Below are positions 28,571 through 36,369 of a DNA stretch of 64,000 nucleotides, in pieces. Every line of letters starts with the position of its first letter. Position 1 is the stretch's first letter. Position numbers and translations under genes: made by a program. The DNA comes from G965222505 sp965222505. GTDB taxonomy: Bacteria; Bacteroidota; Rhodothermia; Rhodothermales; DATKEJ01. Under the pieces are notes generated by a model. The model worked only from the letters and a program-made list of their open reading frames with translations, was not told the origin of the DNA and ran no database searches. The stretch lies in NCBI GenBank assembly GCA_965222505.1, contig OZ244956.1, positions 3,596,001-3,660,000 on the forward strand. The letters run 5' to 3'.

Positions 28571-28633
28571 GAGTGGATACCTTTGTGTGGGGTTGGTGGA
28601 GAAGAATCCAGGTGTTGGGGTGCGGTGTTGTCA

Positions 28634-31528
28634 TTAACCCGGCGATGGTGCATCGGGATTGGTGTGGCGAAAGATAAGGGTTTGGTATGCCGAAGTTTGC
28701 CGGAAGGCATCCAGCTCAGGATCTTCTTCGAGTTCGGAAACCTGTAACCCTTGTTGCAGGGCGCGGTCCAGCCAGGAGAGGCCGGTGTCCAGGTTGCCCA
28801 GTTGAATATACCGCGTCCCGATCCAGTGTTGGGTTTGGACATCGGTCGGGTTCAGGGCAACGGCCTGTTCCAGGTACTGTTCGGACTGGGTGCGGTCCCC
28901 GAGCATAAAGTGAAGGTTGGCGAGTGACGAAAGGACCCCTTCGTCTTTGGGGTTGACGTTGTGTTCTGCCGTGGCCTGTTTGATGGCTTCGCGGGCAGCC
29001 TGTCTCATATCTTCGGTTTTGCCAGGGATGTTTTCATATGTGGTAGCAAGGTAGCTCCAGGTCTGGTAGTCGGTGTCCTTGATTTCCAGCGCTTTAAGGT
29101 ACGCCTCGGCGGCGGCTTCGTATCGTTTTTCGCTGAAATAAGCGGCGGCCAGATTGCTGTAGGTGGAATATTCAGGTTGGATGTTGAGGGATCTTTCGAA
29201 CATTTCAATGGCCCGGTCGGCCTGGCCGTCGTTCCAGTAGGCGGCTCCGGCGTTGATGAAGCCGTAGGGGTTGTCCGGGGTGAGCCGAATGATCTGCTCA
29301 AATTGCCGGGTGGCTTCCTTAACGCGCCCGATACGGAAGTAAAACCTACCCAACCGGTTGTAGCCGATCCAGTAGTCTGGTTTCGTGTCGATGGCGCGTT
29401 TGTAGAGCGGCTCGGCTTGTGTCACATCTCCGTTCTGGTAGTAGGCATCGGCCAGGCCCAGCAGGGCATCGGTGTGGTTGGGTTCGACGGCCAGAGCCCC
29501 GCGGAACGTGGCAATGGCCTCGTCGTAGCGGCCTGTGCCGGTCTGGATGCGGCCTTGCACCACGCGCACCGGTACGAGGCGGCGGTCCAGTGACTCGGCC
29601 TGTCTTGCGTTTTCAAGAGCCGGGGCCACCCACTGGGTGTCACTATCCACCTCAAACTTGCGCCAGTAGGCTTCCCCCAGGCCAGCGTAGGCCAGGGCAT
29701 AGTTGGGATCCTCGGCAATGGCTTGTGTGAACAGGTCGATGGCCGTGTTGATGTTTTTGGGGTCCTCATACCGTTGCAAATAGCCACGGCCCTGGATGTA
29801 GAGTTCATAGGCCCCCGGCTCGCGGGTGCCGCCCGCGTTCAGGGTTTTTTTGATCTCCGGGTTGATCTCCAGGTTGAGCATTTCGATCAGGTTGTCCAGC
29901 ACCCGATCCTGAAACGCCAACAGGTTGTCTACCCGCCCATCGAAGGAACTGGATTGCAGAATTCTGGCCTGTTTGGCATCATTGAGCGATTGCGTCAGGC
30001 GAATTTGCTCTTCATTGGTCAGGTAGGTGCCTTTGACCACAAGGTTGGTCCGGAACCGGTCATAGGCTTCACCCGGACTGGACAAATCCCGGACCTCGCT
30101 GGCCGGTACCACCCAGAGCTTTTCCTGAAACGATTCCAGACGGGCCAGTTGGTTGGTCACGGTTTCGACCAGGCCATCCATCAGAATCGGATCGAGGCCG
30201 GTGCCCTGGAAGGGTAATACAGCCAGGTGTTTCTCGTCAGTACCCGAGGGCATAAACATCCACAGGGCCACGACAACAGCGGTAGCTACCAGTCCAAGTC
30301 CCAGCCAGGTGGATGTCCGTTTGGTCGGTTGGACGGGCGTGGGTATTGATTGTGCGGGTGTTGGTTGCGTTGATGTGGGCGTGGCCGGTGCTGGCGGCGG
30401 CGCAGGCATGAGGGTTGGTCCCGTGCCCTGGATAAGCGCGTTCAGGTCTGTGAGCAGTTCTGCCGGAGATTGATAGCGCGCCTCCTTGTCTTTTTGCAAG
30501 CACCGGTCAATGATGGGCAGCAGGGCGCGGGCGGTCTCATCAACCGGATCGAGAATTTCCGGAGGGGTTTCATTCAGGATGCCATACAGCGCAGCGAGGT
30601 CATAGTTGCCTTCAAATGGCCGTCGCCCGGCCACCATTTCATAGAGCACTACCCCGAACGACCACAGGTCGGTGCGGTGGTCCAGGGGGAACCCCTTGGC
30701 CTGCTCCGGGGACATATAGACAACCGTCCCGACGGCATTGCCCGTCTGTGTGAGGTCTGATGCCTGCCGGGTCAATTTAGCCAGGCCAAAGTCCATGATT
30801 TTCACTTGGCTCCGGGCATTGAGCATCAGGTTGGCGGGCTTGACGTCCCGGTGTATGATGCCTTTCTGGTAGGCTGCGTCCAGGCCGTGAACCACCTGGA
30901 GGGCAATATCCAGGCATTCTGCGCCGGTCAGACGGCCCTGCGCCAGTTTATCTTTCAGGCTCGGCCCATTGATCCACTCCATCGCGATGAACGTGTGTCC
31001 ATCTACCTGATTGATTTCATGGACGATGCAGATGTGGGGATGGTTCAGCGCTGCCGCCGCCTGGGCTTCGCGAATAAACCGGGCCGAGTGTTCATCAGAG
31101 GTGTGTGACCGGGGGGGTAAAAACTTGAGGGCTACCGTGCGGTCCAGTTTGGTATCATGTGCCTTAAACACCACACCCATGCCGCCCTGGCCGAGGGGAG
31201 AGAGGATGTCATATTGGGCGATGGTTTGGCCGGTCAGGTTGAGCAGGTCGGGTTGGACGGCCGGGAGCTGATCGAAGGCTTCGCGGACGGCTTCGGTTTG
31301 TGCTTGAACGGCGGCTAACCGGGCCTCAACGGCTTGCCGGAGTGCTGGCGTGGAGGCACAAGCATCATCCAGATAGACAGATCGGGCGCTGGTCGGGAGT
31401 TTGCGTACCGCCTGAACAAATCGTTCCACGTCATCCGCATCAAAGTCGCCCGGTTCCGTGTGGGGCCGGTCGGAAAGCGGAATCGTGCGATTCGGCAGGG
31501 TATTCTGGTTGTCGGCCTTTGGGTTCAT
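28634..31528 (-). CDS. Transmembrane Ser/Thr protein kinase with TPR repeats
   Basis: 964 residues. The kinase domain is at about 105-365, with glycine loop GQGGMG (113-118), ATP-binding Lys135, catalytic HRDVKPAN (226-233) and DFG (246-248), so it should be active. A Pro-rich linker leads to one membrane span at about 408-426. The outer part begins with a TolB/FlgO-like domain (HLAVLPFQGTGLDPILMDG) and continues as many TPRs to the C-terminus. This is the PknB-type layout with a cytoplasmic kinase and a periplasmic protein-binding sensor. It is upstream of the lipoprotein and caspase genes on the same strand, and a SpoIIE-type phosphatase gene lies 0.8 kb further upstream. Confidence 0.93.
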   Translation of the reverse strand: MNPKADNQNTLPNRTIPLSDRPHTEPGDFDADDVERFVQAVRKLPTSARSVYLDDACASTPALRQAVEARLAAVQAQTEAVREAFDQLPAVQPDLLNLTGQTIAQYDILSPLGQGGMGVVFKAHDTKLDRTVALKFLPPRSHTSDEHSARFIREAQAAAALNHPHICIVHEINQVDGHTFIAMEWINGPSLKDKLAQGRLTGAECLDIALQVVHGLDAAYQKGIIHRDVKPANLMLNARSQVKIMDFGLAKLTRQASDLTQTGNAVGTVVYMSPEQAKGFPLDHRTDLWSFGVVLYEMVAGRRPFEGNYDLAALYGILNETPPEILDPVDETARALLPIIDRCLQKDKEARYQSPAELLTDLNALIQGTGPTLMPAPPPAPATPTSTQPTPAQSIPTPVQPTKRTSTWLGLGLVATAVVVALWMFMPSGTDEKHLAVLPFQGTGLDPILMDGLVETVTNQLARLESFQEKLWVVPASEVRDLSSPGEAYDRFRTNLVVKGTYLTNEEQIRLTQSLNDAKQARILQSSSFDGRVDNLLAFQDRVLDNLIEMLNLEINPEIKKTLNAGGTREPGAYELYIQGRGYLQRYEDPKNINTAIDLFTQAIAEDPNYALAYAGLGEAYWRKFEVDSDTQWVAPALENARQAESLDRRLVPVRVVQGRIQTGTGRYDEAIATFRGALAVEPNHTDALLGLADAYYQNGDVTQAEPLYKRAIDTKPDYWIGYNRLGRFYFRIGRVKEATRQFEQIIRLTPDNPYGFINAGAAYWNDGQADRAIEMFERSLNIQPEYSTYSNLAAAYFSEKRYEAAAEAYLKALEIKDTDYQTWSYLATTYENIPGKTEDMRQAAREAIKQATAEHNVNPKDEGVLSSLANLHFMLGDRTQSEQYLEQAVALNPTDVQTQHWIGTRYIQLGNLDTGLSWLDRALQQGLQVSELEEDPELDAFRQTSAYQTLIFRHTNPDAPSPG

Positions 31529-31625
31529 GGATCATTTCCCAGCAGGAGGGCCGGTATGCAAACCCGGAGAAGTAGGTGGAAAGGGGTCCAGCGCTTGTGG
31601 AGCACCGTTGGGTTTGGGCCAATAA

Positions 31626-31646
31626 GGTAAGCAATATCGTCTTACC
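31626..31646. terminator. Inverted repeat between SGNH hydrolase and kinase genes
   Basis: GGTAAG and CTTACC form a 6-base stem around a 9-base loop, 8 bases after the SGNH hydrolase stop codon in transcription order. There is no U-run, so it could be a weak terminator or an operator of the kinase operon rather than a strong intrinsic terminator. Confidence 0.35.
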
Positions 31647-31653
31647 GTTTCAA

Positions 31654-32313
31654 TTATTTTGCAAGATGTGGACGCAGGAGCGTGGCAAAACGCTGGTACC
31701 CGGCTCCATTAAAATGGATACCGTCATACGTTAGTGCCGGGTTCAGGGCATCCTCCAGCGCAACCGCCGAGAACAGGTCAATGCACGTCAGGTTGTGTTG
31801 GGCCGCGAGGTCGGCGAGTCCGGCATTAACGGCTTCGATGGTCCGGTTTCGTTGTCGATCCTCCTCCTTTTCGTCTGGTAAAGGGGGCAGGTTGACGAGG
31901 GTAAGTTTCAGGTTCGGCTGTTGGGTTTGAAGGCTTGTGATCAGATTGGCATAGGTTGTCAGGATGGCCTCGGTGGTACGGCCATACAGCACATCATTAA
32001 AGCCGATGAGCAGGAGCACGTGTTGGGGGACGGCATCCAGGATGGGGCCGAGGCGGGCTTGCAGGCCGGCCACATCATCCCCGGCGATGCCCCGGTTCAG
32101 AACGGGGGTTCCCAGCCATTCGGTCCAGTGTCCATATTCCACATGGCTGTCTCCGGCAAACACAACCGCCGTGCTATCAAGGGGAAGCATCGCATGTTGT
32201 TCCGTTTTGTTCTGGTAGTGCCGTTGGCTGGCTTCGGATTTGCTGCGTGGGTCAGGGGCATCCGAAGCGGTGCAGGATGGTAGGACGAGTGCAAGGACGA
32301 GGAAGATGCGCAT
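31654..32313 (-). CDS. SGNH/GDSL-family hydrolase lipoprotein
   Basis: 219-residue esterase or lipase-like enzyme of the SGNH superfamily. It shows block I FAGDSHVEYG (nucleophile Ser), block II NRGIAGDD, block III LIGFNDVLYG and block V YDGIHFNGAGY with the catalytic Asp-His pair. The N-terminus MRIFLVLALVLPSC has a lipobox at Cys14, placing it outside the cytoplasm. The acyl substrate is not predictable. It is flanked on both sides by intergenic hairpins; on its 5' side a heptamer-type hairpin starts 6 bases from the start codon. Confidence 0.9.
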   Translation of the reverse strand: MRIFLVLALVLPSCTASDAPDPRSKSEASQRHYQNKTEQHAMLPLDSTAVVFAGDSHVEYGHWTEWLGTPVLNRGIAGDDVAGLQARLGPILDAVPQHVLLLIGFNDVLYGRTTEAILTTYANLITSLQTQQPNLKLTLVNLPPLPDEKEEDRQRNRTIEAVNAGLADLAAQHNLTCIDLFSAVALEDALNPALTYDGIHFNGAGYQRFATLLRPHLAK

Positions 32314-32318
32314 AGGTA

Positions 32319-32368
32319 TTGATGATTGGGGAGTAGAAAATCAAAAATCACAAATGCCCAATTATCAA
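32319..32368. repeat. Heptamer-type inverted repeat
   Basis: Arms TTGATGATTGGG (32319-32330) and CCCAATTATCAA (32357-32368) pair in 11 of 12 positions. The right half also reads as 7-base units TCAAAAA, TCACAAA, TGCCCAA, TTATCAA, TCTACAG. It fits exactly between two genes: 6 bases from the SGNH hydrolase start and 2 bases from the phosphatase stop codon. The AATGCCCAAT core is shared with 34120-34147. Confidence 0.7.
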
Positions 32369-32369
32369 T

Positions 32370-34106
32370 CTACAGCCCTTTTAACACGATCATGGTAATA
32401 TCATCACTTTGGGGCGCGCCGTTGGTGTGGGTGCGGACGTCTTCCAGTACGGCATCCAGAATGCCTTGGGCGGGTTCGTCCAGGTTTGCTTCCAGCACGG
32501 CTTGCAGGCGTTCCTCGCCATATTCTTCGTGGGCGGGGTTCATGGCTTCGGTGACACCGTCGGTGAACATAGCTACCACGTCGCCGGGGCCAAGGGTGAT
32601 CTGACCACGTTCATAATTGCTCTGGCCGAAGACACCCAACAGGAGGCCGCCGGTTTCCAGGCGCTGCGGCGTGCCGTTTCCTGCGAAGTGCATGGGGGGG
32701 TCGTGCCCGGCATTGACGTAATCGAAGGTTCGGCTTTCAGCGTTGTAGATGCCCCAGAAGAAGGTGATAAACTTGTCGAAGCCGGTGTTCTGGTGGATCA
32801 CGCCGTTGATGCGTGCCGTGGCTTCTTCGAGGTAGAGATTGAGTGGCAGCAGCACCCGCAAGCATGCCTGGATGTTCGCCATCAGCAGGGAAGCGGGCAT
32901 TCCTTTGCCGGTTACATCCGCAATGGCCACCATCAGGCGATTATTCTCCAGGGTACACATGTCGAAGTAATCCCCACCGACATCCTGGCTCGGCGTGGTG
33001 TAGCCCGCCACGTCGAGGGTGTCACACCCAAGCTGGTCCTGGGGCAGGAGGCGCTGTTGGATATCGCGGGCGAGGCGCATTTCCTGGGTCATACGTTCTT
33101 TCTCGATCTGTTCTTCGACGAGGTACGTGTTTTGAATTGAGGTCAGCGCAAGGTTGCCGAGGGCGTACAGGAATTCGAGGTCTTCCTGGGTGTAGGTCTG
33201 TCCCGTCAGTTTTGGGCCGAGACCGAGGACGCCCTGCGTACGGCCGCGTACACTCAGGGGGATGATGATGTTTAGCCCGAGGGTGCCCAACTCCCTGAGT
33301 TCTTCGGCAGGGGTTTCGCGGACGAGGACCATGTGACCGAGGGTACTGAGTTCCTGAATGATATCATCGGTGAGGGTATCGGCGGTGATCCCCTGGGAGG
33401 CCACCACCTGCATCGGCTCGTGTACCCCGTTGGCTCCATTGTCATCATCGGCTCCGGGTTTGCGGAGCAGGAACAGATGGCGTTGTACCAACAGTTGGCC
33501 CATTAGGGCAAAAGAGAATAACCGGATCAGCCGCTTGCGGTCTCGGGTGGCATTAAACTCCTGGGAGAGGTCGAACAGGGTGTTGAGTTCCTGGATTTTG
33601 GCGTCCAGGTCCCGATTGGCCTGCTTGAGTTCTTGCACCATCAGCGAGTTGTGAACTGCCGCCGAGGAGATGTTGACGAGCGATTTGATAAACTCCAGTT
33701 CTGGTCCGGCGACTGGTTGTCCATTTACCTTGTGCCCGATACCCAAAAAGCCGATGTGCCGGTCGTGGTAGGTGATCGGAATCAGCAGCCCGAGGCGTTC
33801 CTTGGCCAGCATGGGGGGAATGGCCGTGCCCCGTAGTTCCACGTTTTCGGCAGGTGGATCACCCAGGTCGAGTTCATCGCCGGCTTCCCACGCCCGGATG
33901 CCTTTGACGGCTGCAAACCGGTAATTTTGCTTGACTGGGTCGTGCAACAAGACCACGCCCCGCGTGACGAACAGCTTGCTCATCGCGATCAGGAGCAGGT
34001 TGTTGAGCACAAACTCCAGATCGAGCGAGGTATTCAACATCTGGCTCGTTTCGTACAACGCCCGGAGGGCGAAACGGTCAGTGCTGGGAGCGTTGGATGC
34101 AGGCAT
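32370..34106 (-). CDS. GAF-domain SpoIIE/PP2C-like serine phosphatase (RsbU type)
   Basis: About 578 residues and soluble. Two GAF-like sensor domains (about 20-165 and 190-345) are joined to a SpoIIE-type phosphatase domain: LARDIQQRLLPQD linker, then VGGDYFDM and IADVTGKGMPASLLMANIQA with metal-binding Asp residues, NAGHDPP, and MFTDGVTEAMNP near the end. Such enzymes dephosphorylate anti-sigma-factor antagonists or act against Ser/Thr kinases. ATG 34106 was chosen; a longer frame to 34139 would begin inside an intergenic hairpin repeat. A transmembrane Ser/Thr kinase is encoded nearby on the same strand, and functional opposition is possible but inferred. Confidence 0.9.
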   Translation of the reverse strand: MPASNAPSTDRFALRALYETSQMLNTSLDLEFVLNNLLLIAMSKLFVTRGVVLLHDPVKQNYRFAAVKGIRAWEAGDELDLGDPPAENVELRGTAIPPMLAKERLGLLIPITYHDRHIGFLGIGHKVNGQPVAGPELEFIKSLVNISSAAVHNSLMVQELKQANRDLDAKIQELNTLFDLSQEFNATRDRKRLIRLFSFALMGQLLVQRHLFLLRKPGADDDNGANGVHEPMQVVASQGITADTLTDDIIQELSTLGHMVLVRETPAEELRELGTLGLNIIIPLSVRGRTQGVLGLGPKLTGQTYTQEDLEFLYALGNLALTSIQNTYLVEEQIEKERMTQEMRLARDIQQRLLPQDQLGCDTLDVAGYTTPSQDVGGDYFDMCTLENNRLMVAIADVTGKGMPASLLMANIQACLRVLLPLNLYLEEATARINGVIHQNTGFDKFITFFWGIYNAESRTFDYVNAGHDPPMHFAGNGTPQRLETGGLLLGVFGQSNYERGQITLGPGDVVAMFTDGVTEAMNPAHEEYGEERLQAVLEANLDEPAQGILDAVLEDVRTHTNGAPQSDDITMIVLKGL

Positions 34107-34119
34107 GGAGAGGCTAATG

Positions 34120-34147
34120 ATTGGTGATTGAATGCCCAATCACCAAT
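34120..34147. repeat. Heptamer-type perfect hairpin
   Basis: Perfect 11-base arms ATTGGTGATTG (34120-34130) and CAATCACCAAT (34137-34147) flank the loop AATGCC. The units TGATTGG, TGATTGA, ATGCCCA and ATCACCA are in register at 7 bases. The right arm reaches the first base of the complement of the upstream phosphodiesterase stop codon, so the element abuts the end of that gene. Confidence 0.78.
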
Positions 34148-34683
34148 TATAGGGGTTTTGATTGATCGCTTAACATTTCTGCTGCGGGGGGTGGTTCGTC
34201 CAGGTGGATCACTTCGGCCTGGTGAAGGCGACCGGCTTCGAGGGTGAGGCGGACGCAAGTCTTGACAGTGTGGAAGCCCTGTTGGCCGGCAGCACCCGGG
34301 TTCAGGTACAGCATGTTGCCAAGGTCGGGCACCCGTTCGATCCGTAAGATATGGCTATGGCCGCAGATAAACACATCCGGCGGGCGCATCCGCAGTTCCT
34401 CTCGAACAGGTTTGGCCCACCGCCCCGGTCTCCCGCCGATGTGCGTCATCCAGAAATTCAGTCCTTCCAGGGTAAACCGCTGGTGTTCCGGCATGCTGCG
34501 CCGGACGAGCGCCCCGTCGATGTTTCCCCATACGGCCCGCGTCGGGGCCAGGGCTTCCAGTTGATCCAGAATCTCCACCTTGCCAAGGTCCCCTGCATGC
34601 AAAATTAGGTCCACACCGGCCAGGGCTTTCGGAAGGTTGGGGTGGAAATAATGGTGTGTGTCCGAAAGAATACCGAGGGTCAT
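34147..34683 (-). CDS. YfcE/MJ0936-family metallophosphodiesterase
   Basis: 178-residue calcineurin-like phosphoesterase. Metal ligands are in GILSDTHHY (Asp8, His10), LILHAGDLG (Asp32), WGNIDG (Asn54), FWMTHIGG and ICGHSH. The short length and motif order match the YfcE-like single-domain phosphodiesterases, which hydrolyse phosphodiester model substrates; physiological substrates are poorly known. It is upstream of the SpoIIE-type phosphatase on the same strand, separated by a heptamer hairpin. Confidence 0.92.
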   Translation of the reverse strand: MTLGILSDTHHYFHPNLPKALAGVDLILHAGDLGKVEILDQLEALAPTRAVWGNIDGALVRRSMPEHQRFTLEGLNFWMTHIGGRPGRWAKPVREELRMRPPDVFICGHSHILRIERVPDLGNMLYLNPGAAGQQGFHTVKTCVRLTLEAGRLHQAEVIHLDEPPPAAEMLSDQSKPL

Positions 34684-34741
34684 ACCGAAGGGGGCAAAAG
34701 TGAGTGAGGTTCAACCCAATGGCCGGATAAAGGATTCCCGG

Positions 34742-35512
34742 TTAATGGTCCAGGGCCTCGGCCAGGAAGTCCAGAACAACGGCCCACGTAGCCTCGGTAT
34801 CGGCCTGGACGCGATCGGGGTTGAGCATAGAGGAGCCGTGCACGCCGGGATCAGCGACGTACGTAGCGTGGCCTTCGTCTGCGAAGGTTTTGAGTTGGGC
34901 GGCTACGCGTTCAATTTCCATCTCACGCGCCGGGCGCAATACCAACACTGGCACTTCAAGGGTGCCGCTGTATCGGCCAGGTTCGCAACCTTTCATGGGG
35001 TCTCCGGAGGCAGGAGAGAAAGCCAACACGGTTGCAATGTCTTCAGGGTACTTGGCCGCCAGTTGAAACACCAGCGCAGCCGAGTAGCTGCTGCCCCAGG
35101 CGGCTTTCGGGCCGGTAAAGCCCTGTGCCCTAGCGAAGGCCAAAGCAGCTTCGAGATCAGGGTAGGCATCGCAGTAGCCATATTCGATGTCTTCGGGCAA
35201 GGCTTCTACGGTGCGGTTGGTATTGTCGAAGCGGGTACCACCGCGCCGTTGGTCAATCGCTAATGCATGGTACCCGATGGCCGTGAGCCGGTCCACCAAT
35301 GGTCCATACTCCCCTCGGGCATCGCCGCCGCCCTGATGAAACAGCAGGATCATGGGGGCATCAGCCGGGGCATCGGCGCGGTAGAGGTCGCCGTAGATGG
35401 TAAGGCTGTCAGCCGTCTGAAACTGTATGGCTTCGGGGACCTGGGCATGTGCAATGCTGTAAGCGGTGAACAGCATCACTAGCGGAATCATTCGGATACG
35501 CATGGGGCGCAT
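34742..35512 (-). CDS. Secreted alpha/beta hydrolase (dienelactone-hydrolase-like)
   Basis: About 256 residues from ATG 35512; the longer frame to 35560 begins with TTG and adds residues unlike a signal peptide. The hydrophobic start ends near IAHA, so the enzyme is probably exported. The fold shows the oxyanion motif LLFHQGGGDARGEYG, a nucleophile elbow WGSSYSAAL (Ser in a G-x-S-x-S context rather than G-x-S-x-G), an acid region LVLRPAREME and the catalytic His in DPGVHGSSML. Similar proteins act on small esters or lactones. Neighbouring genes give no clear pathway. Confidence 0.82.
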   Translation of the reverse strand: MRPMRIRMIPLVMLFTAYSIAHAQVPEAIQFQTADSLTIYGDLYRADAPADAPMILLFHQGGGDARGEYGPLVDRLTAIGYHALAIDQRRGGTRFDNTNRTVEALPEDIEYGYCDAYPDLEAALAFARAQGFTGPKAAWGSSYSAALVFQLAAKYPEDIATVLAFSPASGDPMKGCEPGRYSGTLEVPVLVLRPAREMEIERVAAQLKTFADEGHATYVADPGVHGSSMLNPDRVQADTEATWAVVLDFLAEALDH

Positions 35513-35582
35513 AGAGGCATGAGGGTTCAGGAGGAATTGTGGCATCATGTACAGATGCAAAATTTTTTTGATCCTGCATCCA

Positions 35583-36125
35583 CTATTCGAATATGCCTGT
35601 TGGTTTACCGTCCAGGCTCACCTGGTTTTTTTCGGTCCAGTAGGCTTCCAGGCCGTCGGTGCCTTTTTTCTCGGCCCAGGTGAGGAGGGTTTTTCGATCT
35701 TCCTGGTAGTCGAACATCGGCACAGCAAAACCGCATGAGGTTTGCACCATGTCCACATGTACATCGACCACCTGACGCGCACCCGAGGTTGGAGGGAAGT
35801 GTGCCAGCGCCTCCGTCCATTCGGCATCGCGGGGATGAATGGACCGGCCCGTGCCGTAGAGGCGCAAAATCAGCGGTGGGCCTTCGAAGGCACAGAACAT
35901 GAGCGTGATGCGGCCATTCTCCAGGAGGTGCGCGGCGGTCTCGTTGCCGCTGCCCGTCAGGTTCAGCCACAGCACCCGGTTGGGGCCAAGCACCCGAAGG
36001 CTGTCCATTCCTTTCGGCGAAACGTTCACTTTTCCCTCAACGCCAGCCGTACCTACAAAAAAGATTTTCTGGGCTGCGATGAAGGCGGTAAGCCGGTCGT
36101 TGAGTCCTGGGTGTTGTTGGGCCAT
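35583..36125 (-). CDS. Pyridoxamine 5'-phosphate oxidase-family (FMN-binding split-barrel) protein
   Basis: About 180 residues starting MAQQHPGLNDRL at ATG 36125. The upstream 31 in-frame codons (TTG at 36218) come from repeat DNA and were left out. The body has the split-barrel pattern IAAQKIFFVGTAG...GKVNVSPKGMDSLRVL, WLNLTGSGNETAAHLLENGR and ITLMFCAFEGPPLILRLYG, as in bacterial PNPOx-like flavin or haem binding proteins of unknown physiological reaction. A PdxH function is unlikely because the protein is short and lacks the PdxH C-terminal motif. A complex repeat separates it from aspS. Confidence 0.85.
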   Translation of the reverse strand: MAQQHPGLNDRLTAFIAAQKIFFVGTAGVEGKVNVSPKGMDSLRVLGPNRVLWLNLTGSGNETAAHLLENGRITLMFCAFEGPPLILRLYGTGRSIHPRDAEWTEALAHFPPTSGARQVVDVHVDMVQTSCGFAVPMFDYQEDRKTLLTWAEKKGTDGLEAYWTEKNQVSLDGKPTGIFE

Positions 36126-36188
36126 GAGGATTTGTTCATTGTACGCCTGCTGCGCAGGCTCGTTGATCGTTGTACGCCTGCTTTGCGG

Positions 36189-36345
36189 GCTGGTGGTTAG
36201 TGGTTGGGGAAGGTACAAGAAGCCTTAACGACCTACAACCAGCGAGCAGCCCCTGCATTTTCTTTGGGGCAAACGCTTTCCTGCGAGCGTTCAACTAACC
36301 ACCAGCGAGCGCCTGAACGCTGTTCCGCTTTGCGGCCTGCTTGAC
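36189..36345. repeat. Composite interspersed repeat with GTGGTTA heptamers and CAGCGAGC scaffold
   Basis: Between aspS and the PNPOx-like gene. Left units GTGGTTA and GTGGTTG (36193-36206) are partly inverted at 36292-36306 (CAACTAACCACCAGC). Scaffold words are CAGCGAGCAGCCCC, GCGAGCGTTCAAC and TTCCGCTTTGCGGCCTGC. The same scaffold, with other heptamers, is found at 60247-60425. Two tandem copies of TGTACGCCTGCT occur just to the left (36145-36185). Confidence 0.65.
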
Positions 36346-36369
36346 TTTTCGCGAGGGTACAAAACGGCC

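Noticed and set aside
36126..36218. 31-codon N-terminal extension of the PNPOx-like protein
   Set aside because: Starts at TTG and is translated repeat sequence.
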